The notes below the pieces were generated by a model. That model worked only from the letters and a program-made list of their open reading frames with translations, had not been told where the DNA came from and did no database searches. A stretch of 64,000 nt of DNA from assembly GCF_018263855.1 (NCBI RefSeq), contig NZ_CP073318.1, positions 5,022,001 through 5,086,000 on the forward strand, in the 5' to 3' direction. The translations under genes were made by a program, and so were the position numbers. Below, in pieces: positions 17,971 to 28,271 of this stretch. This stretch comes from Kutzneria sp. CA-103260. Lineage in GTDB: Bacteria; Actinomycetota; Actinomycetes; Mycobacteriales; Pseudonocardiaceae. How positions within the stretch are numbered: position 1 is the first letter of the stretch; every line of letters starts with the position of its first letter.

Positions 17971-18015
17971 CCCAGCCCTCGTCTGACCTAGCCCTCGTCT
18001 GACCTAGCCCTCGTT
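17968..18015 (+). repeat. Three tandem 16-bp repeats after marR
   Basis: The unit TGACCTAGCCCTCGTC occurs three times in a row with one change in the first (CCAG) and one in the last copy; the first copy includes the marR stop codon. The repeat fills much of the gap before the aldehyde dehydrogenase. Confidence 0.85.
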
Positions 18016-18094
18016 TGACCTGCGCGGAAACCTCGCGGCAACCCCTCAGGAGCAGCGTGACGCCGGTCACCGACGGCGTGAGGGAGTGCGAACA

Positions 18095-19611
<1,517 letters not shown>

Positions 19612-19612
<1 letters not shown>

Positions 19613-20007
19613 TGGGAGAACGGATCCGGCGGGTCGAGCTGACCGATCAGGCGCGCACGCTGGTCGCGACGCTGACCGAGGAGCACGGCCCGCTGATGTT
19701 CCACCAGTCGGGCGGCTGCTGCGACGGCAGCGCGCCGATGTGCTATCCCCGCGGGGAGTTCCGCGTCGGCGGCTCGGACGTGCTGCTCGGCGAGGTCGGC
19801 GAGGACATCCCGTTCTGGATGTCGTCCAGTCAGTACGAGTACTGGCGGCACACCTTCCTGACCGTGGACGTGGTTCCCGGACGGGGCAGCGGTTTCTCCG
19901 TCGAGGCCCCGCACGGCGTCCGCTTCCTCATCCGCTCCCGCCTCCTGACGGACGAGGAGTTCCAGCAGATCTCCGCCGAACCCCCACTCCCCACCGGCGC
20001 CGACTGA
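19612..20007 (+). CDS. DUF779 protein
   Basis: 131 residues. The conserved N-terminal motif HGPLMFHQSGGCCDGSAPMC carries the clustered Gly/Cys of DUF779. The gene overlaps the aldehyde dehydrogenase stop, the standard arrangement for this family, and is therefore translationally coupled. Its biochemical role is not known; the Cys pair suggests metal or redox chemistry supporting the dehydrogenase. Confidence 0.9.
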
Positions 20008-20009
20008 CT

Positions 20010-20085
20010 CGCGAGTCCCGCTCTCAAGCAGCCATGGGTCGAGTTCCGAAATTCGACATTCAGTTGCCCGAGAGCGGGACTCGCG
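20010..20085. repeat. 16-bp inverted repeat with 44-base loop between convergent genes
   Basis: CGCGAGTCCCGCTCTC (20010-20025) pairs perfectly with GAGAGCGGGACTCGCG (20070-20085). The loop itself has a smaller imperfect palindrome (GTCGA...TCGAC at 20038-20057). It fills the whole space between the DUF779 stop and the esterase stop and may act as a bidirectional terminator; the structure looks like a dispersed palindromic element. Confidence 0.75.
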
Positions 20086-20089
20086 GGGG

Positions 20090-21499
20090 TCAGAACCAGG
20101 TGCTGGAGGGCCAGGTTTCTTCGGCCCAGGCCTGGCGGCGGGCGGAGTTGGGGTCGTCCTCGACCCGCACCGGTGTTCCCATGATCATGGTGGGGCGGCT
20201 CGTCGAGGAGTACGGAGTCCAGTCGACCTTGCCGTCGCGGACGAAGGAGCCCCAGGCCCCGTGCATCACCCGGGACAGCTCCGTGGCGGCGGGATCGCCG
20301 AGGTCGCCGCCGCCGACGGCCCAGGCGAACACGACGTCGGTGCCGTGGGCGGCGGCCATCGAGGACGGCACGCCGGGCAGGACGCCGTCGAACCGGTAAC
20401 GCCAGGTCGGCGCGTGCCGGGACTGGGCGTCCACCAGCCGCAGCGTCGGGATCCCGTAGCGCTCGTCGGTCATCACGGCGGCGAGGTCGCCGTCGTAGGC
20501 GTCGATGATCCGCTGCGCTCGTTCGGGCCCGAACGCCTCGGTCAGCACCCGGGTCGCCGGCTGCGCCGCGCGGGGATCCAGGGCCGTGAAGGTGCCGGCT
20601 TCGTTGGCTGCGCTGGACGCCAGCAAGGCGACCTTGGCCGCCGAACCCGAGGCGATCCGCCGCACCGGCACGTCCGGCAGCAGCGAGCCGTCGACCACCG
20701 GCCGCCACGTCCAAACTCCGTACAGCGGCGGCGACACGGTCAGCTGCGCCTCCACCAGCTCCGCCGCCGACACGGACGGAAGATGCCGGCGGTCGATGCC
20801 CAGCCGGTCCGCGGTGGCCCGCGCGACCTCGGGCGTCGTCACGTGATCACCGCCGCCGCTCTGCGAGATCGCCCGCTGGAACAGCCCGGACGCTGCCGGG
20901 GTGGCCATCAGCGTGGCCACGCTCTTGGCCCCGGCCGACACCCCTCCGACGGTCACCTGGCGCGGATCCCCGCCGAACGCGGCGATGTTGTCCCGCACCC
21001 ACCGCAGCGCGGCGATCTGGTCCAGCACGCCACAGTTGGTGTCGTCGAGGAAGCCGAAGGCCCCCAACCGGTAGTTGAACGTCACGACCACGACATCGTG
21101 GTCACGCACGAAGGTCTCGCCGTCGCCGATGCCGTCCGGGCCGGCGCCGCTCATGTAGCCGCCGCCGTGGATCCACACGAACACCGGCCGCGGCGTCGCC
21201 GACGGCCGCTCGGGGGCGCACACGTTGACGTAGAGGCAGTCCTCGCTGATCCGCTGTGGATCGTCCACAGCGGCCGGTCGCGGGCCGGGGATCATGGCCA
21301 CCGGCAACACGATCTGCATCGCGCGCGGGCCGAAGCGGGAGGCGTCCCGCACCCCGATCCACGAGTCGGCCGGCAGCGGCGGCCGGTGCCGCAGCGGCCC
21401 CACCGGCGGCTGCGCGTACGGAATGCCGCGCCAGGCCACCGCCCCACCGAGATCGACGCCGCGGACCTGGCCGATCGTGGTGGCGACCGTTGTAGCCAT
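20090..21499 (-). CDS. Type-B carboxylesterase
   Basis: 469 residues from ATG 21499, preceded by GGGGGAAGGTGAG. Type-B esterase signatures: EDCLYVNVCAP, the oxyanion motif HGGGYMSGAG, the nucleophile elbow GGVSAGAKSV and a C-terminal catalytic His in MAAAHGTDV. No signal peptide, so it is cytoplasmic. Substrate ester unknown. It is followed (on its strand) by a long inverted repeat and preceded by the catalase-family gene 17 bases away, which probably shares its transcript. Confidence 0.9.
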   Translation of the reverse strand: MATTVATTIGQVRGVDLGGAVAWRGIPYAQPPVGPLRHRPPLPADSWIGVRDASRFGPRAMQIVLPVAMIPGPRPAAVDDPQRISEDCLYVNVCAPERPSATPRPVFVWIHGGGYMSGAGPDGIGDGETFVRDHDVVVVTFNYRLGAFGFLDDTNCGVLDQIAALRWVRDNIAAFGGDPRQVTVGGVSAGAKSVATLMATPAASGLFQRAISQSGGGDHVTTPEVARATADRLGIDRRHLPSVSAAELVEAQLTVSPPLYGVWTWRPVVDGSLLPDVPVRRIASGSAAKVALLASSAANEAGTFTALDPRAAQPATRVLTEAFGPERAQRIIDAYDGDLAAVMTDERYGIPTLRLVDAQSRHAPTWRYRFDGVLPGVPSSMAAAHGTDVVFAWAVGGGDLGDPAATELSRVMHGAWGSFVRDGKVDWTPYSSTSRPTMIMGTPVRVEDDPNSARRQAWAEETWPSSTWF

Positions 21500-21516
21500 C
21501 TCACCTTCCCCCAATG

Positions 21517-22464
21517 TCATTTACCCTGGCTGCGCCGCCCGTGGGACACCGCGTAGACCTGGCCGCGGAACCGCAGCACCGGGTCGTCGGACAACTCGAT
21601 GCCGGGCACCAGCCGGGTCGGGTCGAACATCCGCCGGTCCCACTTGGCCTGGTCCTCGACCGGGCCGGTGACCAGCAGCCGGCCCACCGTGATCTCCGTG
21701 CGGTCGCTCGGCCACAGCACCGTGCAGTCGTCGGTCGGGTCGCCGGGCTCGGCGATCTGCACCTTCAGCTGGAACGCCACCGTGGTCGTGGCCAGCCGCT
21801 CGGCCAGCTCGTCGGACAGGTAGGTCGGCGACTTCTCGGCGGCCCGCTCGTCGGACAGCTGCTGCACGCCCGCCTCCGGCTCCCAGCGGTAGCGCACGGC
21901 CGTGCGGCGGCGCATCCGGTCCAGCCAGACGAAGGCGTGCACGGCCCAGTAGCGCAGGGTCGCGTAGCTCACCGGGATCGGGGTGTTCTTCACCGCCCGC
22001 AGGCCGCGCATCGCCTCCGTGTGCTCGGTGGCGTACTTGCGCACCACTTCGGGGTCGGGCGAGCCGGTGAACATGTTGGGCTCGGCCGCCTCCAGGAAGT
22101 CGCGGAAGGCCTGCGGGGTGGCGGCCACGAACACCGGCTGGCTCACCGACAACAGGTCGGTGGCGACGCCGCCGGGCAGGTGGAAGGCCACCGACAGGCC
22201 GCGGGCCGACCGGGTGCGGTCCCAGATGTAGGGATTTCCCGAGAAGTTGGAAAAACGCACGGTCGCCGGGACCGGGTCGCCCTGCAGGTGCGCCGCGGTG
22301 GTGTACTCGGCCGCCGCGCCCGTCGGCAGGAAAACCGCTCGGTAGCAGGCCCCTTTCGCGTGGGCCCGGCGGTAGCCGGGGTACAGGCCGGACACCCATT
22401 CCAGCCGGTCGGTGACGTCCACGGCCAACTGCGGATGGGCGCCGTCGGGTGGCTGAACGGACAT
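21517..22464 (-). CDS. Small catalase-family heme protein
   Basis: 315 residues from ATG 22464 (AGGA eight bases upstream); ATG 22473 is an alternative. Catalase-fold features: ATVRFSNFSGNP near the heme-access His region, and VYAVSHGRR near the C-terminus, which could supply the heme Tyr ligand. At about 315 residues it is the short form without the wrapping and flavodoxin-like regions. Short members are often peroxidases rather than catalases. It is probably cotranscribed with the esterase downstream. Confidence 0.78.
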   Translation of the reverse strand: MSVQPPDGAHPQLAVDVTDRLEWVSGLYPGYRRAHAKGACYRAVFLPTGAAAEYTTAAHLQGDPVPATVRFSNFSGNPYIWDRTRSARGLSVAFHLPGGVATDLLSVSQPVFVAATPQAFRDFLEAAEPNMFTGSPDPEVVRKYATEHTEAMRGLRAVKNTPIPVSYATLRYWAVHAFVWLDRMRRRTAVRYRWEPEAGVQQLSDERAAEKSPTYLSDELAERLATTTVAFQLKVQIAEPGDPTDDCTVLWPSDRTEITVGRLLVTGPVEDQAKWDRRMFDPTRLVPGIELSDDPVLRFRGQVYAVSHGRRSQGK

Positions 22465-22550
22465 GGGCGACATCCTGTTCGGCTCTGCGTCGGACCGCAG
22501 CCAGACTAAGGCGCGGCCGTCTTGGTGCCAAGCTGGGTACCGTTGTGTGC

Positions 22551-22850
22551 ATGGAAGGGCACCAGCCGCCGGGCCCGAAGGACCGATTCGAGGACGACCT
22601 GATCGGGTTGGACCGCGACGATCCCGAGGTCAAGGCGTTCGCCGAGCACCTGGACCGGATGGAACGGGTCCGCAACGGCTACACCGTGGAGGGCTATCTG
22701 GCCGGGGTCACCGACTTCGCCGAGTCCGCCAACCGGTCCAGCGGCCACCGCCGGCTGATGGTGGGGCTGGTGGTGCTGCTGATTCTGCTGGGCGTGGGCT
22801 TCGCCACCTGGAACCTGCTCACGGTGGTCCTCGGCGTGATCATCCCCTGA
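22551..22850 (+). CDS. Small single-span membrane protein
   Basis: 99 residues. An acidic N-terminal half (RFEDDLIGLDRDDPEVKAFA) is followed by a hydrophobic helix (about 70-95) ending in VLGVIIP. No family recognised. There is no ribosome site; ATG 22551 or GTG 22545 may be leaderless. Divergent from the catalase gene and convergent with the FAAL-like gene. Confidence 0.62.
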   Translation: MEGHQPPGPKDRFEDDLIGLDRDDPEVKAFAEHLDRMERVRNGYTVEGYLAGVTDFAESANRSSGHRRLMVGLVVLLILLGVGFATWNLLTVVLGVIIP

Positions 22851-22896
22851 CCGAGCAGGCGGGGACGGCCTGCCGCAAGGGAAAGCTCGACGTCGG

Positions 22897-24504
22897 CTAG
22901 AGCTCGCCGTCCAGGTATCGCCGCCGGATCGCGGCCCGCGTCGGGCGACCGGTCCAGCCGGCCGGCATCCAGCCGGACTCGACGATCACCACGTCGCGCA
23001 CGCGCACGTTGAAGCGCTTGGCCACGGCGGCCCGGACGGTGTCGACGACGGCGGTCACGTCGAGCTCGGCCGGCGGCAGGTGCTGGGAGCGTTCGGCGAC
23101 GACGACCACGGCCTCCCCGAACGACAGCGCCACCACCCGGTCGGGGCGGATCGCCGGGTGGGCGGCCCGGGCGACCAGCTCCACCTCGTGCGGATCGAGG
23201 CGGCGGCCGTCCACGGTGAGCAGATCCTCCTGCCGCCCCAACACGAACAGCTCGCCCTCGTGCAGGAAGCCGAGATCGCCGGTGCGCAGCCACTCCCGAC
23301 CGTCCAAACAGACCAGTCGCTGCCGGGCGGCCACGACCGCACCGGACAGCCAGATCTCGCCGACCATGCCGTCGGGCAGGGCCCACCTGGCGCTCGGGTC
23401 GACGATCAGCACCTGGCCGTCGACGGGCACGCCACAGGACACGAGCAGGGTGGGCCGGCCGTCGGTGCGCAGCACGGCCTTGCCGGCGGACAGCTGCTCG
23501 CGGTCGACAGTGATCCGCCGTGGCGGCGCGCCGGCGGCGGTCATGGTGACCGGGCCGATCGCGCCGGCGGCGGTGTAGCAGGTGCGCAGCGACTGCGGCG
23601 GCAGCCCGCACTGGCCGAACACGTCGACGGCCACCCGCACAGTGCTGGCGTTGATCGGCTCGCCGCCGTCGACCATGCTGCTGACCTGCGACAGCCGCAG
23701 CCACGAGCGGTCCTGTTCGGTTGTTCGGGAGGCGCAGTAGGCCAGCGCGAAGTCGGGGGCGGCGGTGATCACGTCCTGGCCCGAGGCCAGCGCCTGCAAC
23801 CACCGGCGGGGCTGCTCCAGCACCGAAGACTGCTCCAGCAGCACGGTCCGCAGCCGGCCGGCCAGCGGCGCGGCCAAGCCCAGTACGAAGCCGAGGTCGT
23901 GGCAGAGCGGCAGCCAGTTCACGGTCACCGACCGCCCGGTGACCGCCCGGAACGCCGTCACCGCGCGGCGGCCGGCCGCGGCCAGATCGCCGTGGCTGAG
24001 CGGCGTCCCGACCGGGTCGGCCCCCGGATCGACCGGGTAGCGCAGCATGGCGAGGTCGGAGGCGGCGGCCGGGAACCGGTCCAGCTCCCCCTCCGGCAGG
24101 CCGTCCACCAGCACCACCGGGGCGTCGAAGAACGCCTGCACCCGAGGCTTGACCGCGCTGGTGGTGAGCACCGCGGTGGCCAGGCAGTCGGCCAGCACGG
24201 CGTGCACATGGGCCGGATGGTCGTCGAGGTCGGCCAGGTCAAGCGGCACCGCCACCACCCCGGCCCACAGCGCGGCCAGCAGGGCGACGACGTCGTCCAC
24301 GCCCTGCGGCGCGAGCACCACGGCCCGGCTGCCCGGCCCGACGACCCGGCGCAGCGCGGCGGCGGTGGCGGCGACCCGGCGGTGCAGCGAACCCCAGGTC
24401 GCGGTGACCGACAGCCCGTCGAGGCTGGTGCTGTGGTCGACGTAGGTGACGGCCGCGTCGTCGGCGTTGGCGGCGGCCCAGGTGGCGAGGTGGTCGGTGA
24501 GCAC
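22897..24504 (-). CDS. FAAL-like adenylate-forming protein with decayed motifs
   Basis: 535 residues from GTG 24504, with GGAGGA five bases upstream. The overall pattern is that of fatty acyl-AMP ligases (VNWLPLCHDLGFV, GLPPQSLRTCYTAAGA, EWLRTGDLGF, GRQEDLLTVDGRR). However the Ser/Thr/Gly-rich phosphate loop normally present before the conserved LSH is replaced by RYPVDPGADPVGTPLSH (residues 155-171), and the C-terminal catalytic Lys region reads GRPTRAAIRRRYL without a Lys. The fold is likely conserved but ATP use is doubtful. It lies downstream of the protease gene after a terminator. Confidence 0.82.
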   Translation of the reverse strand: MLTDHLATWAAANADDAAVTYVDHSTSLDGLSVTATWGSLHRRVAATAAALRRVVGPGSRAVVLAPQGVDDVVALLAALWAGVVAVPLDLADLDDHPAHVHAVLADCLATAVLTTSAVKPRVQAFFDAPVVLVDGLPEGELDRFPAAASDLAMLRYPVDPGADPVGTPLSHGDLAAAGRRAVTAFRAVTGRSVTVNWLPLCHDLGFVLGLAAPLAGRLRTVLLEQSSVLEQPRRWLQALASGQDVITAAPDFALAYCASRTTEQDRSWLRLSQVSSMVDGGEPINASTVRVAVDVFGQCGLPPQSLRTCYTAAGAIGPVTMTAAGAPPRRITVDREQLSAGKAVLRTDGRPTLLVSCGVPVDGQVLIVDPSARWALPDGMVGEIWLSGAVVAARQRLVCLDGREWLRTGDLGFLHEGELFVLGRQEDLLTVDGRRLDPHEVELVARAAHPAIRPDRVVALSFGEAVVVVAERSQHLPPAELDVTAVVDTVRAAVAKRFNVRVRDVVIVESGWMPAGWTGRPTRAAIRRRYLDGEL

Positions 24505-24521
24505 GGTTCCTCCAAATGCGA

Positions 24522-24560
24522 GGGGACCCCGTCTGACATCTAGTGTCCGACGGGGTCCCC
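24522..24560 (-). terminator. Terminator after the protease gene
   Basis: GGGGACCCCGTC (24522-24533) pairs with GACGGGGTCCCC (24549-24560); after one mismatch the stem extends by GACA/TGTC. It separates the protease stop (24575) from the FAAL-like start. Confidence 0.85.
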
Positions 24561-24574
24561 GTACCGCAACAGGC

Positions 24575-27500
24575 TTAACCGATCGTGTAGCTGTACGGAA
24601 CGCCGGCCAACTCGTCCCCGCTGAGCAGGACGCTGTTGAAGTTGTCCAGGTACAGCACGCCGCTGACCGTCGTGCCCTTCGCCCCGGTCGGGGTGATGGT
24701 CACGGTGATGGTCGCGGTCTGGCCCGGGGCCAGCTGCGTCGGCGCGAAGGCCGGCGCGTTGGCGTCCACGCTCAGCCGCCACAGGTCACCGGTGTTGCTG
24801 GTGGCCGCGGTGTCGAAGGCCTGGGCGTGCACCTGCGCGGCCAGCGTGGCCGAGCCGGTCACCTCCGCGTTGGTCGGGCCGACGGCGGTGGCCAGGGCCA
24901 GCCACTGGCCCTGCGTGACCTCGGACGCCGCCGAGGTGGCGGTGGCCGAGTTGCCGCGCGGCGAGCCGTACAGCTCCGGCACCCCGCTGAAGGCGGAGGC
25001 GTCGAAGTCGGCCGGGATCGTCGCGTTCTGCTGGATGGTGAACGACCGGGCCTCGGTCGGCACCAGCCACTCGGTGCCGGTCGCGGTGGCCGGCTGCGGG
25101 AACTGCTGGGCCGCCGTGGTCGGCGGGACCACCACCAGGTCCTGGTCGGTCTCCGTGGTCAGGCGCGGGTCGGCGAACACGGACTCGGGCGCCACGCCGG
25201 TGTTCTTGACCTTGATCTTGACCTGGATCGGCTTGCCGGCCGGGACGGCGCCGCTGGGCAGGCCGTCGAACGACGCGTCGACCGCGTTGAACTTCAGGTG
25301 CCCGGTGAACGGCTGGGACAGCGCCGTGCCGCTGACGCCCTGGTTGACGTTGATCACCAGTTCCCAGCGGCCCTTCTCCGGCGCCCGGACGTAGGACTGC
25401 AGCGTCTTGGTCCGGACCGTGCCGTTGGCCCCCGGCTGCTGGTTGGTCGACAGCGACAGGATCTGGCCGCTGGGCGACTTCAGCGCCGCGTAGACGGTCT
25501 GGTTGGGGTCGCCGCCGAGGCTGACGTCCAGGCCGAAGTCCTTCTTGCCGGCCGGCACGTCGAACCAGTACGTCTGGGTCTGGGCCGGCGCGAAGTCACG
25601 GCCGTTGCCGCCGACGATCGTGCCGCTGAACGCGCCGTCGTTGGCCGGCGTGATCAGGCTGCGCAGCGTGAACGGCACCGAGGTGACCGCGCCCAGCGGC
25701 GTGTCCAGCTCCACCGCGGCCGACAGGTCACCGGGCTGGCCCGGCGTCTTGGCGGTGACGTGGAAGGTGCCGGACTGGCCGGGCTTGAGAGTCAGCGTCG
25801 ACGGGCTCACCGAGCCGAAGTCGGTGTACTTGGTGCTGGTGAACTCGTAGGCCACGTTGCCCTTGAACCCGGTCTTGCCCTGGGTCACGTAGAACACCGC
25901 GGTCCAGTTGCCCGGCGCCGGGTAGCGCACGTCGACCCGGCCGTGGTTGGCCTGGCTGCTGCTGTTCTGCGGCCGGGAGTCGGACTGGTAGACGCCGTTG
26001 GGGTCGATCAGGGCCAGCCGCACCGTCGCCGACTGCGACGGGTTGCCTGGCCAGGCCAGGTCGCCCTGCAGGTGGTCGGCCCCGAACGGCACCTGGAAGG
26101 TGGTCTTGGCGTACACCCGGGTGGCGCTGGTGCCGTCGATGAAGGTCGGCGCGGTCGTCGAGGTGGCGTCCAGCGCGACGCCGCTGGTGGTGTCGGACAG
26201 CGTCTTGCCCAACACGCGACCGTGCGCGGACACGGTCTGGGTGTTGGGGCTGGTGTTGGTGACGGTCAGCGGCTCGGTGACGCTGCTGCCGGGCTTGGCC
26301 GCCGCGGTCAGCTGGGTGTCGCCGCCGGTGGTGGTGGCCAGCAGGCCCGCGCCCTGCGCGGCCGGCTTGCCGTTGCTGTCCTGGATGGACATCGCGGCCC
26401 GCACGGCGGCGTACGTGTTCAGCTCGCCCGCGCCCTGCTCGTCAGCCGGCTGGCCGAGGTCGCTCGCGGTGCCGGTGAGGATCTGCTTGACCAGCTGCGG
26501 GCTCGGCTTGGCGCCGTGGTGGGTGTTCTTGTACGCCTCGATGACCAGCGCGGCGCCGCCGGCGATGAACGGCGAGGCCTCGGAGGTGCCGCCGAACGTG
26601 CGGATGTTGGACGGGCGGCCCTGCTCGTCGGTGCAGCCGGCGAAGCGGGGATCGGCGTCGCACACCGACCAGCCGGACTCGCCCGGCGCCACCAGGTCGG
26701 GCACCCGGCCCAGGTCGTCGACGCCGCCCGAGGACAGCGCGGACATGTTGTCGTTGGCCCAGGTCTTGGCGAACGTGCGGGCACCGCGCTCACCGGTCTG
26801 CGCGTACAGCCGGTAGTTGGTGACCGAGCCGGCGGAGATCACGTGCGGGTCGACCGCGGGCGTGCCGATGGTGCCGCTCGGGCCGGCGTCGCCGGTGGAG
26901 GCGACAACCGTGACGCCCGCGGCCACCGCGGCGTCGTTGGCCAGCGCGACCGGGTCCACGCCGTCGGCCGGGAACGGGTTGCCGCCCAGCGACTCGTTGA
27001 TCACATCGACGTTGTCGTTGTTCACGGCGTAGTCGATGGCCTGCAGGATGATCGAGTTGGTGACCAGCTCGGCGCTGCCGAAGATGTTCAGGCCGACCAG
27101 GCTCGCGCCCGGGGCGATGCCCCGCACGGTGACGTTGCAGCCCTTGGGCAGCGGGTGCGCGGCGGCGACCACAGTGGACAGGTCGTAGTTCACGCGGCCC
27201 TGCGCCGCGATGGAGCTGGCGTCGCCGAAGGCCTCCTCACCGGACTGCGGGCCGTTCGGGTCCGTGCCGGAGAAGTCCTGGTAGTCGGTGAAGACGTGGC
27301 TGCCGTCGGCCCGGATGAAGTCGGGGTTGTTCGGATCCATGCCGTCCGCGATCCACGCGACCGTCACGCCCTTGCCGTCCACGATGTGCTGCGCCTGCGG
27401 CGTGCTCGGGTTGGTGTAGGCGGTGTGCGTGGTCTGCAGCGCCTCCGGCTCCAGCAGGGGCTTGCTCGGGTCGGTCGGGCAGGCGCCCGCCGCCAGCGGC

Positions 27501-27946
27501 TGGTCCGGGGGCGGCGTCGCGGCCGCCTTGATCTGCTGCTTCTGGGCCGCGTCCAGCGGCTTGACCGCCCGGGTCCGGTCCGGCACGACCGCGGCCACGT
27601 TCGGGTCCGCGGCCAGCTTGCCCGCCTCGGCGTCGGTGACCTTGGCCGAGAAGCCGTTGAGCACGTCGAACGACTTCACGTTCTGCGCGCCCACCTGCCT
27701 GGCCTGGTTGACCAGCGGGGCCTGCTCCTGCCCCTCGGTCTGCTGGCGCTGGCCGCGCTGGGCCTTGGGTGATAACTCGGGGTGCTGGTTCCTGAGCACC
27801 ACGATCACCGACTGCTTGCTCCCCTGGGCCAGCGCCGCGTCGGCGGCGGCCGCGCCGGCGGCCATCGCGCTCGGGCCGGTCGCGGCGAGCACGCCGGTGA
27901 CCGTGGCCACGACGAGCACCAGTCTTCGGCGTTGTTGGCGGAACAT
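24575..27946 (-). CDS. Secreted subtilase-fold protease with sedolisin-like catalytic residues
   Basis: 1123 residues from ATG 27946 (AGGTG seven bases upstream; ATG 27961 possible). Signal peptide to about 30, an I9-type subtilisin propeptide (about 43-125, ending DPNVAAVVPDR), a catalytic domain (about 190-510), then about 600 residues of beta-rich repeats. Residues: Asp201 (VAWIADGMD) and Ser455 (GGTSEASP) fit subtilases, but no GHGTH is present. The equivalent place reads GEEAFGD, giving Glu238-xxx-Asp242, and the oxyanion Asn is Asp353 (ASTGDAG), all as in sedolisins (S53). Probably an extracellular endopeptidase. Confidence 0.85.
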   Translation of the reverse strand: MFRQQRRRLVLVVATVTGVLAATGPSAMAAGAAAADAALAQGSKQSVIVVLRNQHPELSPKAQRGQRQQTEGQEQAPLVNQARQVGAQNVKSFDVLNGFSAKVTDAEAGKLAADPNVAAVVPDRTRAVKPLDAAQKQQIKAAATPPPDQPLAAGACPTDPSKPLLEPEALQTTHTAYTNPSTPQAQHIVDGKGVTVAWIADGMDPNNPDFIRADGSHVFTDYQDFSGTDPNGPQSGEEAFGDASSIAAQGRVNYDLSTVVAAAHPLPKGCNVTVRGIAPGASLVGLNIFGSAELVTNSIILQAIDYAVNNDNVDVINESLGGNPFPADGVDPVALANDAAVAAGVTVVASTGDAGPSGTIGTPAVDPHVISAGSVTNYRLYAQTGERGARTFAKTWANDNMSALSSGGVDDLGRVPDLVAPGESGWSVCDADPRFAGCTDEQGRPSNIRTFGGTSEASPFIAGGAALVIEAYKNTHHGAKPSPQLVKQILTGTASDLGQPADEQGAGELNTYAAVRAAMSIQDSNGKPAAQGAGLLATTTGGDTQLTAAAKPGSSVTEPLTVTNTSPNTQTVSAHGRVLGKTLSDTTSGVALDATSTTAPTFIDGTSATRVYAKTTFQVPFGADHLQGDLAWPGNPSQSATVRLALIDPNGVYQSDSRPQNSSSQANHGRVDVRYPAPGNWTAVFYVTQGKTGFKGNVAYEFTSTKYTDFGSVSPSTLTLKPGQSGTFHVTAKTPGQPGDLSAAVELDTPLGAVTSVPFTLRSLITPANDGAFSGTIVGGNGRDFAPAQTQTYWFDVPAGKKDFGLDVSLGGDPNQTVYAALKSPSGQILSLSTNQQPGANGTVRTKTLQSYVRAPEKGRWELVINVNQGVSGTALSQPFTGHLKFNAVDASFDGLPSGAVPAGKPIQVKIKVKNTGVAPESVFADPRLTTETDQDLVVVPPTTAAQQFPQPATATGTEWLVPTEARSFTIQQNATIPADFDASAFSGVPELYGSPRGNSATATSAASEVTQGQWLALATAVGPTNAEVTGSATLAAQVHAQAFDTAATSNTGDLWRLSVDANAPAFAPTQLAPGQTATITVTITPTGAKGTTVSGVLYLDNFNSVLLSGDELAGVPYSYTIG

Positions 27947-28271
27947 CCGCGCACACCTCATTCCGGGCGACTCCACTTCGGACCGCCGGAGCCTATGTGT
28001 GATCTCCGCCGCGGAGCAGGTCAGAAAGAGGGGTAGTTTCGGGCTTATCCGTAATTACGGACAGAACGCCACTGTAACTGTTAACAGCAAAAGGGACGGT
28101 GCGACCGAATGGCGACTGGCGGTTCCGCTTCCGTGGGCGTAAAAGCCGTGTGTGGAACGGTTGATCACCTAGTGAATCCGGTCAAGTGCGTACCGTAGCA
28201 CGCCCTTGCGCCGGCCGCCGTAAGAGATCGGTAACCGCGGACAAGGCTATGCGGGCAGTAGCCTTGCCCAC
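27947..28271. other. Divergent intergenic region
   Basis: About 325 bases without a gene between the protease and the dipZ-like gene. It is clearly more AT-rich than its surroundings around 28020-28110 and must hold both promoters. The one distinct element is the palindrome at 28048-28061. Confidence 0.6.
28048..28061. promoter_or_regulatory. 14-bp perfect palindrome TCCGTAATTACGGA
   Basis: A perfect palindrome roughly 100 bases upstream of the protease start and 211 before the DipZ-like start. Its position suggests an operator for one or both divergent genes. Confidence 0.5.

Noticed and set aside
17968..18015. CRISPR-like repeat
   Set aside because: The units are contiguous with no spacers; it is a plain tandem repeat.
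24446..27772. Open frame of 1108 codons on the plus strand, antisense to the protease
   Set aside because: Biased Gly/Arg/Val-rich composition typical of the shadow frame of a GC-rich gene; the minus-strand gene has real domains and a signal peptide.
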